DNA of 64,000 nucleotides, taken from positions 815,774,396 through 815,838,395 of the forward strand of contig NC_081414.1 in the NCBI RefSeq assembly GCF_030272615.1, read 5' to 3'. Under the pieces are notes generated by a model. The model was not told the origin of the DNA and did not search any database. It worked only from the letters and a program-made list of their open reading frames with translations. Each line of letters begins with the position of its first letter. The stretch's first letter is position 1. Position numbers and translations under genes: made by a program. Source of the DNA: Cryptomeria japonica (lineage: Eukaryota > Streptophyta > Pinopsida > Cupressales > Cupressaceae). Of the stretch, positions 46,101-59,289 are shown one piece after another.

Positions 46101-46559
46101 TTTTGCAAGCTTTTTGTTGGCGTTGATTGAAGATGATGATGAGTTTTTGATGAAATGCGAGATTGATGGTCGGTGAAGTGTGTTGCACGTGGATCTCTAG
46201 CACTTTTAAGGTTATCAGTGGTATCAGTGCCTCGTCTGGAAGTGGAAGGATCCCTTTGATCTTGTGATGGAAGTGGATTTTTGAACATCAGATGATCGTT
46301 ATTGGTTGTTTTTGGGTTATGTCCTTCAATTTCAATTTCTCCTCGATCAATAAGATCTTGAATGAGATCTTTCAATCGGTGACAATTACTTGTCTTGTGT
46401 CCTCTTCCTCTTCCTTGATCTGGTTTGAGCCATTTTGTTTTGCAAGCTTTTTGTTGACGTTGATTGAAGATGATGATGAGTTTTTGATGAAATGCGAGAT
46501 TGGTGGTTGGTGAAGTGTGTTGCACGTGGATCTCTAGCACTTTTAAGGTGGATGTAACC

Positions 46560-49142
46560 AAAATTCCTTCTTTGAATTGCTTGTTTGTTTGATAAGTTTT
46601 GATGTGATAAGGTGTAGAGAAATATGAGATGTGTTACAGATTTAACTACCTAGTAATGAGAGGATTCACTCATGAACTAGTTTTAACCTGCGTAGATGTG
46701 TCTCTTAGGATGAGCTTATCCTAGATGTAGAAACAATCTAAAAAGTGATGTGATGTGTTTGATTTCAAGCAATATCTAAAAGAGAACTTGGGACAAGAAC
46801 CTCTTAATGTTTTGAGAGTTGGGACAGATTGATGATGAAGTGATGATGTATGAGTGAGATGATGGATGAAAATGTTTTCAACTTCAATAAAAACTTTGTG
46901 TTATAAATGGGACAAACTCTATCTCTTCCCTTTCGGGTGTTGGTGGTATTTTTCGAGCTGTGTTGTATGTGATACAGACGTTTGGGAAGAAGTTAGGATT
47001 AATCTTTCCTCCTTGGTTTTTGTCATAACTCAGAGCTCTATATTGCGTAAAAGCTCTGCGGTTCAATGATTTGGAGTCAAATTCGTTTGTTTTGCCTTGA
47101 AGGTAGAGACGCATGTGACGCAGAAAGACTCTATGTGAGACAAAGATTTGTCTATTTATATAGAAGAATTTCCTCCTTTTGATCAAAGCCTTTGAGCTCA
47201 ATGGTCTTCTTTTCAAGTTGATATTCTGATGATGCTTCTTCTTTCGCAAGATGTGAAGAATGGTCATAAAATTTGACTCTTTGTTGTTTGTACCTTGTTT
47301 TTGATGTGTTTGGTTGTTTTGACAGATGTTTGGTTGGATAAATACTTTGTTTTTGGGAAGTGATTTTTTGATTTTTCTTTGACAAGAAAACAAAGCAAGC
47401 ACACAAACACAAGAATGTTGCCCCAAAGGCACAAATGAGTATGGGTCTAGATCAACCCAATCCTTGGACTTTTATATAACCCTTCCTTTAGATGTATTTT
47501 AAGGTGTATTTTCAAAGCCTGAAGTCGGCTCAATTTGCACTTGGTCTTGACTAAAATGAACACACTTCAAACACTTTTTATCCCTAAGGTCAAATGGCCA
47601 GTTGTGATAAATTTAGCCCACATCTTGATATTTCTTCGACTTTGGTACTACATACCTTATGAATCCCGCCTTGGCAGGTAAGGATGTGATATACTAAGTC
47701 TTGCATGAGCATAACAAATAGATGATCCCTATGATGGGGGAGTCACCACTTTTATCAAGCCACAAGTGACTTTTCAAAAAGCTATATTTCTACTCAAGGA
47801 AATATGTATGGTGAGTATCTTGGGAGCAAAACCATCTATGCTCTTGCACTAAATTATATCGCAAATATCTTCAACCAATAGAATAGGTGGGCTACTACTA
47901 AAAGGTGTTTAGTCATGTTCGATGTTTTTGGACATAAGTTCATTCTGCAGTGACTCACTTAAGAGCCTTGTAACTGGTGGTGGGGCCCATTTGTCCTTTC
48001 GGCCAGTTACACTGTAGGAACAGCTATACCCAAGGCTACAGCTTTCGTTCTCACCTGATTTCTATAGCGGCTCGAAGGATTTACCGCTCGAGGTCATTCC
48101 CAAGAGTATCGATCCCTTGGTAGGCCTCTCTTAAAAAAATAAAATTTTGAGTGTTACTAACACTTTTCTCTTGCACCTAGGACCATGAAAGCCAAGGGAG
48201 AGGATAGTGTGTGTTAGAAGTAGGACCACTCGACCAACTCTTTGCACAAGTGTGCCAAGCACGAAAAACACTTGTTCTTTTTAATCTGTCATTGCAATGT
48301 GATCTAACTATTTGGAGATGTTGCTCCAACAATCATGGTGTTTTTTTAAACTTCAAAGGCAAAATATTTTGTAAACTAGGAACTTTGAAATCCTAGTCAA
48401 CTGAATTGAAAACACGTCTTGCTTGAAGTAAAATTGTTTTTGAGCTTTGAAGGAAAAATGGCCTATTCTTTTTAGATTGCCCCCAAAACAAAGTGTTGAT
48501 TGTAAATTTCTTTTAAGTTGATGCAAGAAAATAAATTTTGTTTTGTTGATTTTAAGCACCAAAACGAAGTTTGTTTCCTAACTTGCAAGAAATAAAGTTG
48601 TTTTGTATAAGTTTGTGGTTCTTTTTACCTTGGAACAATGAAATTATTTTTAAGAGCCCCAAACAAATGTGTGATTCTTTTTTTAAAAGCCCAAATTTGA
48701 AATGTGAAGTTAATTTTAAACCAAAATAAAAAGTGAATTCATTTTTTTAAAACCAACTTAAAAAACAAGTTAGTAAGAAATATAAATCTACTTTTTAATC
48801 TAATTTAAATCTGCACAAAAGAGAAAAATAGTTAGTAAAATCCGCCTATTTGGTGGGCTTCTACAAGCCTAATTTTTTTTTTTTTTTTTTTTTTCGGTTA
48901 CAAGGTGATTTGTACAACGTTCTGTTACAATAGCGCTAGTCTGCATTTGAACAGAGGCACTATTTAACAGAAACGCACTAAAAGAAAGGGAAAGACAAGA
49001 GAAGGCAAAAGCACTGAAATAGGGTGAATAGCGCCAAAACAATGTCAAATGCGCCAAAACAGTGTCAAAAGCGCAACCTGTGTGACATTTTCAACATTCA
49101 AACATGTTATTGGTTAAAAAAAGTTGATCTTTTTGGTGTTTG
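46560..49142 (-). other. Tat element leader region
   Basis: About 2.5 kb between the primer-binding site and gag. Contains an (A)n run on - (about 48873-48893 on +, T-run) and no convincing gene; the longer reading frames here look accidental. Long leaders are common in Tat elements. Confidence 0.6.
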
Positions 49143-49162
49143 GATTCACGTCGGATTCACCA
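49143..49162 (-). other. Tat element primer-binding site, tRNA-Trp type
   Basis: On - TGGTGAATCCGACGTGAATC, two bases from the LTR. The tRNA-Trp gene at 62701 ends GATTCACGTCGGGTTCA; with the added CCA its complement would be TGGTGAACCCGACGTGAATC, so 19 of 20 bases match. Confidence 0.88.
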
Positions 49163-49164
49163 AA

Positions 49165-50982
49165 TGATGCTCTGCAAAAAGGATTAGAAAATCTGTTTGA
49201 TGGCAACACACACAAGAGCACAAGAAACAAGCATTAGTGTTAGCAACAAAAGATTATCCTAAACAGACATATCAAGAGAGATATTAAGCATGAAATAGAA
49301 AGCATATAAACATAGAATAAAATAGCTATACTCCTCCAAATGCTAATCAAGATGCTCATAGTTGCTCCTCCCTTGTTCCTCTCCTCTCCAAGTCTCAAAT
49401 GAGTGTAGCTCTCAGCTTTTAGCACTAGCCATGGATGCCATATGGAGATTCAAGATGGTTGAATATGATAAGCAAATGCTATGCAAGTGTAGACAATGAT
49501 GCTATGAGAAAGCTCTATGCTAATGCCAGTATAACAATAATACTCTAATGCTTCCTTTTTTGCTTGAGGAGAAGGGTTCTATTTATAGAAGAAATGGGGA
49601 AATGAAGGGTTAAGATTGAATGGTTTAATCAAGGGCCAAGTTTGAAAGTTGGGGATCCATGTGCACAATTGGCACCAATAAAATGGTGACAAGTGTCAAC
49701 ATAAGATTGGGTTGAGAGAAGAGGTTGGAGGCATTAAAGGCCTGAGAAGACCTCATGGTTATCTAGAGGCTAAGGGTCAAGTCCAAATTAAGATTACACA
49801 CTGGATTAAGAGTTAATCCAAGGATAAACCTTTGTGCAAATGTTTAAGAGATAATCATGGTCAAAGCATTAATGGCCTGATGAGACCTTTGGGTTGGGTA
49901 GAGGTTGAGTCAAAACAAATGTTTTAACCATGTGGGAGGGTTTGAGGTAACCATTAATGGTTATTGGAGACTTTGGGGATTAAGTGGTTGAAGGTTGAAA
50001 GCCTTCAATGGTTATCAAAGACTTTGAGCCATTTAGTGGTTGAAGGTTGAAAGCCTTTAATGGTTATCAAAGACTTTGAGGGTTTGAGAAGTGACTTCCC
50101 TTTTGCTTAGGAATGTGACAAAGTTTAGAGAAGGGGTTAGGTTATTTAGAAGTGATTAGAAAATTCTAGAAGGGGTTTAGGCATGCAAGTGGATTTTGTA
50201 GGAAAATGCAAGTGGGAGAAATTTTGGTATTTTCAATTAAAATAAAATCATTTATTTCAATTAAATGGTGTAATTTGCATTTGGATAAATATTCAAATAA
50301 ATATTAATTTATTTAAATGAGAAAAAGGAAGATAAAGCATTAAAATGCTTGAAGACTTTGAGGGAAACCATTAAAGGCTTGAAGACTTTAAGGAAAACCA
50401 TTAAAGTCTTAAGAAGACTATAGAAGGAAGCCATCAAGTTTGAAGACTTTAAAGCCATCAAGTTTGAATACTTTAAGGGAAACCATTAAAGGTTTCAAGT
50501 GGGTGAGGATAAATAGGATTTTAAATAAATAATTTATTTAAAATAGTTGTGCAACTTGCTTTTGTAGGAAAATACAAGTGGGTGGAGGATAAAGGTGATT
50601 TAAATAAATTATTTATTTAAAATAATTGTGCAACTTGCTTTTGTAGGAAAATACAAGTGGGTAGAGGATAAAGGTGATTTAAATAAATGTTAATTTATTT
50701 AAATGTGAGAGGTGGGATTTTGGGGGATTTAAATAAATATTAATTTATTTAAATGTGAGAGAAGATTTAATTAAACAAATATGATTTATTTATTTAATTA
50801 ATGGTCTGAATTTGGTTAAGTGAATTAAATCAAATAAATTGAATAATTTATTTAATTAATAGGAGAAGAGGGTTAAGATGAATTAATTAAATATTAATTT
50901 AATTAATTATTAATTGATGGTTAAATAATCAAATAAATATTAAATATTCATTTAATTAAGTGGATAGATTTATGTGACTACA
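49165..50982 (-). repeat. Tat element 5' LTR
   Basis: 1818 bp, about 99% identical to 31573-33365 by eye. Longer chiefly by a 25-bp local repeat near 50440. Confidence 0.93.
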
Positions 50983-50987
50983 ATTTC

Positions 50988-52763
50988 AATAGTGAAGAAA
51001 AAGATGAAGTACTACAAGAAATCATTCTTTATTTATGCAAAAATGATCGGTCACCATCAGAGATTAAGTCTCAGACACTGGATTCATTGTATAAAGAATT
51101 GGATAACAAATGGCGCATTGCCATTGAAAAGGAACAAGAGATTAGGGAGAAATATTTTGCACATTACTTCCCCGAACTCTCAAATTCAGAATTATTTGAT
51201 GTATCAGATCAAAATAAAGGTCTCTTCTTCACAAGGAGAAGAAGACTCTGGTTGTTGGAAGGGAGAGTTGATGATGTAGAAAAGGATACACATCAACACA
51301 TGGCCCATGCTATCAGCTCACACAAAGCTCGAATGGCCAACCTCCAAGCGGAAAAGGAACCAGTTATTTCCAAACAGGATGAAGTTTTTGATGAGGAAGG
51401 AAACCTGGTGGAGGAACCAATTGACACCATAGATGTCGATGCCCTGGATACAGAAGATGTCACTCAGGATATACCATTTTAGGGAATTGAACAGGGGTAG
51501 CACGGTGATCAGGGTGGTGAACAAGCTGTGGACACACAACAAGCAGCAAAAGACAAGGAAGAAGACAAAAAGAAGAATGATGAAGATGAGAAACAAAAAA
51601 AGGAGGAAGAGAAAAAGAAAGAGGAAGAGGAGAAAAGAAAAGATGAAGAGAAGAAAAAGCAAGAAGAAGAAAGGAAAAAGAAAGAAGAAGAGGACATGGA
51701 AGAAAAGAAGAAGAAGGGAGAAGAAGAAAAGAGGAAGAAGGAAGAAGAAGAAAAGAGGAAGAAGGAAGAGGAAGAAAAGAAGAAGGAAGAAGAGGAGAAG
51801 AGGAAGAAGGAAGAGGAAGAAAAGAAGAAGGAAGAGGAAGAAAAGAAGAAGAAGGAAGAAGAAGAGAAGAAGAAGAGGGAAGAAAAAGAAAAGGAAGAGC
51901 AGAAGAGGAGAGCAGAGGAGAAGAAAAAGGTAGAAGAAGACAAGGAAGAAGAGAAAAGAAGAGAAGTAGAAAAGAAGAAAGCTGAAGAAGCCAAGGAACG
52001 TGAAGCGGCAAAAGGCTCTCAGTTGGAGACTCCGAAGGCAACCGGAAGTCAATCCTCACTGGTTGATCTTTCTAGTCCTATCGATCTCCAATTTGCAAGC
52101 GATTCGGAGCTTATGCAAAGCATCAAGGTTTCTCAAGAGCGCCTTGAGATCATCTGCAGGAAAAAGGAACAAGACATCATTCAGGCAGCTGTAGACACAC
52201 TTACCGGTTTAATCCCTGGTACTAATCTTCCTGACACTGATTCATCACTAGCACAACTCAAACTTCTATGTACTGTAGTGGATGATCAGGTGCAGAGCCT
52301 AGAAGAAGCAATTGAGGCCAATGTAAAGAAAGAGCACCAAAAGGCTCTTAATGTTGCTCCGGTGAAGAAACTGAATGAGCTTAGGACTGAACTGTCAAAG
52401 GATCAAAAGGACATAAGGAGTGCTTTGGATGAGGGAAACTTGCTACTCAGCAAAATCTGTCAACCTCATCTGTTCTGTGATGATGTGCTAGCTAAGAAGC
52501 AACGGCTTCAAACAGACTTACAGTCCTACTTAAGCACATTCAAGACTCCTTACGACTCCTTTGCGGCATATGGGCAAACCGTTCACCGGTTCCAGATCCA
52601 GTCAGCCAAGATAGAGCAAGAGATCAGCACAAGATCTAGGGATTTGCAGGAACTCCAACTGGTATTACTTCCACGACTGCAAATTCTTCAGAAATGCTAT
52701 CTGAACCTGGAAGCACTAACAGTCACCCAAGAACTGAGCACAATAGATGCCATGGAGGAATAG
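50988..52763 (+). CDS. Outer element second coding region, right part, with EK-rich coiled coil
   Basis: Coding sequence of the outer element to the right of the Tat insertion. The first part is acidic and helical (YKELDNKWRIAIEKEQEIRE, HYFPELSNSELFDVSDQNKG). Then about 150 residues (about 51540-52010) consist almost only of Glu, Lys and Arg in heptad-like order (EEEKRKKEEEEKKKEEEEKR), a very long charged helix. The C-terminal about 220 residues are normal in composition and helical (SPIDLQFASDSELMQSIKVS, DDQVQSLEEAIEANVKK, LQTDLQSYLSTFKTPYDSF). No catalytic motif is recognised. Together with the gag-like gene it forms the whole coding content of this element; I see no polymerase. The antisense Phe/Ser/Leu-rich frames are shadows. 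Confidence 0.5.
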
Positions 52764-53241
52764 GTATCACAAATGCAGACAGAGAAGGAAGTGGCGACCT
52801 CCCTACTTGAGTCCTGGTCTCTCTCCATGAAACAATTTTTGCAGGACTACAAAGCGGTTTTTGACAAGTATTATTCACTATTGTCATAAACTCTTTTATA
52901 TATATATGGAATCAGGTTTTTGCAGCGGTACTTTGTCATTGTTGGCAAAGGGGGAGAAGTATATGGTTTTAAAATTTTGATGGTCTTAAATTTTTGAAAT
53001 TTTGATATATCAGGGGGAGAAGTATATCAGAGGGAGAAGTATTTGTTTTAAAATTTTGATATATGCTGTGATATATGCTATATGCTCTGTTGATTATGCT
53101 CTGAATGCAAAATTGCTATACACTCTGTTGATTAAGGGATAGTGTATATGCTTAGAGGGAGCAATTTTGTTAATGGCAAGTTTTTGTTGTAAAACACTTA
53201 GATGTCAAAATTTTATTTTCCTAAGTGTTGCCATCAATGCC

Positions 53242-53252
53242 AAAGGGGGAGA
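53242..53252 (+). other. Outer element polypurine tract
   Basis: AAAGGGGGAGA just before the 3' LTR, preceded by GCCATCAATGCC. The same arrangement occurs at 13340-13368. Confidence 0.88.
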
Positions 53253-53253
53253 T

Positions 53254-54440
53254 TGTTGGCATTTTTTATGTTTATGTTGTGATTGTCATTGATGGACACA
53301 CACTTGTATTGAGATCCCCTTTATATGTATGAGCTCATGCTCAACCGGTATTTGTTCCAACCGATATGTTGTACTCTAGTCTTTAAACTAGTAGTGATTT
53401 TGCAGAATGTGTTTCCTGGTCTGAAGCGGTTCACAGATCACAAGCGTTACGAGGAAGCAAAGCGGCACAACACATTCTTACCAGTCTTCATTTTTGTCAA
53501 ACCGGCAACCGACATTTTGTATGAACCAGTAACACTGTGATGAGTTACCAACCGGCATTTTGTATGAACCGGTAACACTCTGTGATGAGTTACCAACCGG
53601 CATTTTGTGATGAGTTACCAATCCACCGATTGTTTGATGGTGCCAACACATTGACGGTGATTCTTGTGTTGTGTTACTGAGTATGTCTAGATTCACTGAA
53701 CCTAGGAAATTGTAATGTAATCCTATTGGACCAACATGAAATCAGATTCCTTTAAAAGGACATCATGTCTAGGGTTTTTGTGTTGTTGTTGAAGAAGTTG
53801 CGAATAGGGTTTATGTTGAGCTAGGGTTTAAGGTGGAAGTGTAGAGCGATCTTATCTTAGAAGATCGAGTTGTAACTGAGAGAAATAGAGAAGACTGAAG
53901 TAATGCTGGAATGCATTAGCTGTGAGCAATACTGGATCTAACCAAGCAGTTTGTGCTAGTAGATAGATCAAATACTTGTTGATTACTCACATCTTTGACA
54001 AGTTTGTAGCCCTTAATCGGGTAGGCCTCAAAGCCTTTGTAAAATCCTCTAACAAGGTGGTTCACACATGTGAATCTAAAATCATCTAACAAGGTAGTCT
54101 TTAATCGGACTTATCTCCTAACAGAGATTGAGATTCTTAACAGGATCTGTTCTGGTGAAGAACATTGTAAGACCTTAACCGGTCTGGTTTCTATTCTGCA
54201 GATAGTGACTTGTGAGTTCCATCTCACCGTGGTTTTTCCCAGTTGGGTTTCCACATAAAATATCTTGTGTTATGGTTGTATTGCTTTTGTGGGTGAATGT
54301 TTTATTCGCATTTTGGTTTGTATGTGTGATAACCGGTTTGATTGTCAGACTGCTTTACCGATTTATCTCTAGACTGTGTAAGTGTTTTAGTGCAAAGATT
54401 TTTGGCATACTAATTCACCCCCCCCTCTTAGTATTCATCA
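53254..54440 (+). repeat. Outer element 3' LTR
   Basis: 1187 bp, about 97% identical to 27117-28297. Compared with the 5' LTR it lacks an 18-bp stretch near 53430 and has an extra unit of about 24 bp near 53600. Confidence 0.93.
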
Positions 54441-54467
54441 TTTTTCAATTTGAGAGTTTATGTGCAG

Positions 54468-54541
54468 ATTTTGTAGGTCGGGAATTGTCTCGTTATATGC
54501 CTTTGGATTTCAAACAGAAAACAAACTGGAGGTAAGAAAGC
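54468..54541 (+). other. Candidate host exon right of the LTR nest
   Basis: 74 nt between TGTGCAG and GTAAGAAAG. One frame gives FVGRELSRYMPLDFKQKTNW; another gives GIVSLYAFGFQTENKLE. The first is phase-compatible with 26857-26996, the second with the next candidate. I cannot decide between them. Family unknown. Confidence 0.2.
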
Positions 54542-54626
54542 GGAATGACATTTGATTTACCTCCAACATTTGGATAGTAGTCCTCCTTTGGTATACTATT
54601 TTCTCAATTTATGGATGGTTGTGCAG

Positions 54627-54812
54627 GTTGAAAAGGCCACAGATGTAGAGAGTTTGGTTTTGTTTAGTCTAAAAAATGCAATTTCTACTTTTGTATGTTT
54701 CCTTGATATTTTCCTGCAAACCCATCGCCTTCATAGCCTAATTATCTGTGGCATTCGACCATTTGATTCAATTAATTTGCAGTTTACAGAAGCTTTCTAA
54801 GATTTTTGGAAG
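54627..54812 (+). other. Candidate host exon(s), unrecognised
   Basis: After TTGTGCAG the frame VEKATDVESLVLFSLKNAIS runs on as FVCFLDIFLQTHRLHSLIIC to a stop near 54798. A possible GTATGT donor at about 54692 and a TTTGCAG acceptor at about 54782 would split it. Composition is more protein-like than the surroundings. Function unknown. Confidence 0.2.
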
Positions 54813-56250
54813 GTAATTCTAAATGCCTACACAACCACTATGTGTTTGTTGCCTATTTTTTGATCCATCTCTACATGGGTTTTTCACTGGACTGCCTGCA
54901 TTTTAACATCAATGGTTAGAAAATAAAAAATAGTTTGTGCAAGATGATCAAACAAGTCAAGGCCGTTTGTTTTTAAGTTAATTCATCAAGCAACATTTTT
55001 AGCGTGGTAACTCTTGATGATGGGACCATATTGAGATGTGATAATATTTTGCAACACCAAATAAATATGATTCAAATTGTATACTTACATTGTAAATGTC
55101 TTAATTTTTGAGTTGCTACAAAGTAGGGCCCACAAAGGACAACCGTTGTAGGCATTTTAAACGATTGCTTTTTTAATCATTTATATTATTTATTTAAAGC
55201 ATATTGATAAAACACAGGTGTGCATAGAAACATCTAAATTTTATTTTGAAGCAAATGCCAAAATTTAATGAGATTATTATATAGGTTAGATAGTAGCTAT
55301 ATTAAGATAGTTATAATAGTAGTTAGATTTTGAATTTATTTTAGTTTTTGAATAAAATAAATGAAATAGTAAAATCAGATATAAATAGTAATTATATTAT
55401 ATTTTAATTAAAAATCAATATGTTTACTATCATTAAGTATAATTAAAGTATTAGAATAATAATGAATATTTTCAATTTTATTCAAATTAAAATAAAATCT
55501 TAAATTATAGATATAAGGTTTTTACATATAATTAAAAAAATTAATCAAAGATGGAATTTAAAAATAATCCAAAAAATAAACGTTATTTAACAAAAATATA
55601 ATATAAAAGAGTAAACAAAATCTAAATCTAAATAAGTGTATTTAATTATTTTTTCAATAAAAAAGCACATTTTAAAACGAAAATCATTTGGTGACTTAAA
55701 TTATTTTATCTAAATTATTAATTATCTTTAAAATTAGTTTACTTCTAAGGGTGTTTATTTTGACAAATTCACTCAACACATGATTATGACATCATACTCT
55801 TTTTGGTATTTGTGAACCTTTCAACTTTACTATAAACCAATAAACCTTATACAAAGTAAAAAAAAACTTAATAATAAATTAAGTATTATATCAATATTAA
55901 ATACTTAAAAGAGTTTTCAATATGATCCATAAAAATCATCTAAAAATTAGAATTATTTTTTAAAATTTAATTTATTTAAAAATTTAACTATTTTACCTTC
56001 AATTTTATTTATTAATATTGAGTTTATTTATTCTTAATATTGTTTGTGATATATTAATTATATTTTTTAATTACATATTTTATCTTTATTTTAATTCTAC
56101 GAAATTTCAAATATTAGTTTTACTCTTTAGTTTAATTATTAATTAACTTAATAAGTTTGATATTTATTTTTTAAATTTATTATTTTTATTCTTACTTGAA
56201 TTTTGATATATTTTAAATTTGCATGCAATTTATTCTATTTTAATTTGTAA
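54813..56250. other. Very AT-rich DNA, no gene seen
   Basis: From about 55180 the sequence is almost wholly A/T. No repeat boundary or coding frame is supported. Confidence 0.45.
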
Positions 56251-56254
56251 TTTA

Positions 56255-56770
56255 AATTTAAGTTTGTAATATATTTTTTCTTCCTCTTCGTCTCTATTTT
56301 TTCCCTCTTAATCTCTCTCTATATCTTCCTATCTATTTGTATCTTTATATCTCCCTCTACTTATATTTCTTTATATATTTTTCTCCATCTTCCTCTCTTG
56401 CAATATCTTCATCTCCACCTCTATCTTCCTCTCTTCTGCAATATCTTCATCTCCACCTCTATCTTCCTCTCTTCCCCTTTATTTATAGATATATCTTTTC
56501 TCTATCTATCCATCCACCTTTTTCTCTCCCTCTCTCTTCCTACACCTCTATATCTATCTCTTTGTCTTTGTATATCCATCTCTCCTTCTATATCTATTTT
56601 GTTATCTCTCTATTTCTCTCCACCCCTATAACTCTCCCTATCTCTACCTCTCTATATATCACTTCTCGTCTCTAAATTTATCTTTCTATCTATCCCTCTC
56701 ATTCTCTCCCTTTCTCTATATATTTATCTTTTGTATCGCTATCTCCTTATCCCCCTCTCTCCCTATTGCA
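56255..56770. repeat. Polypyrimidine tract with ATCTC words
   Basis: CTCTATATCT-type text on +, including a duplicated TGCAATATCTTCATCTCCAC unit at 56399 and 56438. It is followed by CAGAGGCTTTGTTTCAATCA, which recurs in variant form after the next tract (58461). Reading frames here are composition artefacts. Confidence 0.7.
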
Positions 56771-58079
56771 AACATAACATGAGCCTATTGGTAATGGAAC
56801 CTGGTTGTCTTATTTGTTCAGAGGCTTTGTTTCAATCATGTTTAGGTCATTGTAAGTGGATGCATAGTTGATTTAAAACTATCACATATCCATTGAGACC
56901 TTTGTCACGCAAACAACGTTATTTTCACACCAAAATAGACTAGAACTTTCCCTTATTAACCTCTTTGGCATACCCATTGCACACCAATCTAAACTTTGTA
57001 AAAAAAGGAACTATTGTTTACATAAAATTGTTCCTTTGTAAAAAAAGAACAGGTTTTACAACCACCAATATCAATATATTAATCAGTATACAACGAGACA
57101 ACAATTTGGTTGTAAAATTCAAACTCAATCACATACAAAGAGCATTGTACTCAAATGTCATCCTTATGGGCATTTTGTATATCCAGGCATATCTATGTTG
57201 CATACCATTACACATTGATGAATGTCCATACCCTATTTGGAAACTCCCATTTTTGGCACATGCAAGGAGGATGCGAGCAAAGATTTTTACTAGGTCTTCT
57301 CTAATATACTCCTATCATATAAATTATATAGACCTACATGATCAAAAAAATCCAATACATTTCATATTCATGATCAATTTGAATCTTCTTAGATTAAATT
57401 ATAAATAAACTATATCTGCACCATTTTTTATTCAACAAGAACATAAAAAGCATATAAAATTCCATAATGAAACCAAAAAATGTGAGCAACAAATCTATCT
57501 AAAACTCCACCTGTAAATCCATCACCATCACCAACATAAATTAGTATACTAAGATTGTGATTATTTGAAACAACTAATTCTTTATTATTCTACACCAGAA
57601 GTGTATAAGCACAACATTTTATCACAATCTAAGCCTTACATATTTAAAGAATATTGTAAGCTATTATTCTTTAGTTGCGATACATTTGCTAATGTGACAT
57701 TGTACATAATATTGTTTAAAATCTTAGTTGTATGGTCAAAGCTAAAGCTTAAGTCTTAACCTCTGACTGTTGCATATTGAAGATTAATTAAAATATGTTT
57801 ATTATATTTTGGTAGTTGTGTATGAAGCAAGTTTTGGCAAGTCGAATTCCATTCAAAGATTCTTTCTAGGTTTATTTTATGTTTGTTTTAGACAAGGTTA
57901 TGAGGCATACAACAATAAAAATTAGCTTAGTATTGATCGCTAAAGGTTATTAAAAATGAAAATCTTAAATTAAACTAACTGAAAGAAAAAATTAAATTAC
58001 TACTTTAGTCTTATTAAAGATTGTTAAAGCTTATTTTTTAGATGGCCAATCCCCAATCTGGATGCTAACTGGATACATG
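56771..58079. other. AT-rich DNA, no gene seen
   Basis: No coding or RNA feature supported. A frame of about 147 codons at 56965-57408 lacks protein-like composition and has no known motif. Confidence 0.4.
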
Positions 58080-59285
<1,206 letters not shown>

Positions 59286-59289
59286 CAAC

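Larger units (their letters stand above)
31573..50982 (-). mobile_element. Ty3/Gypsy element, Tat lineage, nested in the outer element
   Basis: LTRs 31573-33365 and 49165-50982, with 5-bp duplication ATTTC (31568-31572 and 50983-50987). In its own orientation (minus) the order is LTR, tRNA-Trp primer site, about 2.5 kb leader, gag, protease with G-patch-like segment, reverse transcriptase, RNase H, second RNase H-like domain, integrase, long 3' region, polypurine tract, LTR. The second RNase H between RNase H and integrase is the hallmark of the plant Tat lineage. Without the inner insertion it is about 16.4 kb, large as Tat elements often are. The LTRs differ at roughly 18-20 of 1790 bases plus one 25-bp indel, about 1%, so it is younger than the outer element. 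It is broken, with a handful of breaks. Confidence 0.92.
27117..54440 (+). mobile_element. Outer LTR retrotransposon, non-autonomous, Copia-like
   Basis: LTRs 27117-28297 and 53254-54440, both TGTTGGCA...TATTCATCA, flanked by a 5-bp duplication TTTTT (27112-27116 and 54441-54445). It has a primer-binding site for initiator tRNA-Met, a polypurine tract before the 3' LTR, a zinc-knuckle gag-like gene and a second coding region, but no protease, reverse transcriptase or integrase that I can see. Without the nested Tat element its own length is about 7.9 kb. By eye its LTRs differ at roughly 30-35 of about 1150 aligned bases plus two indels of about 20-25 bp, about 3%. At a slow conifer-like rate near 2e-9 per site per year this suggests several million years. 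It is broken, chiefly by the nested insertion. Confidence 0.9.

Noticed and set aside
51318-52059. Long Phe/Leu/Ser-rich frames on the minus strand
   Set aside because: They are the antisense of the purine-only EK stretch; membrane-like composition is a by-product.
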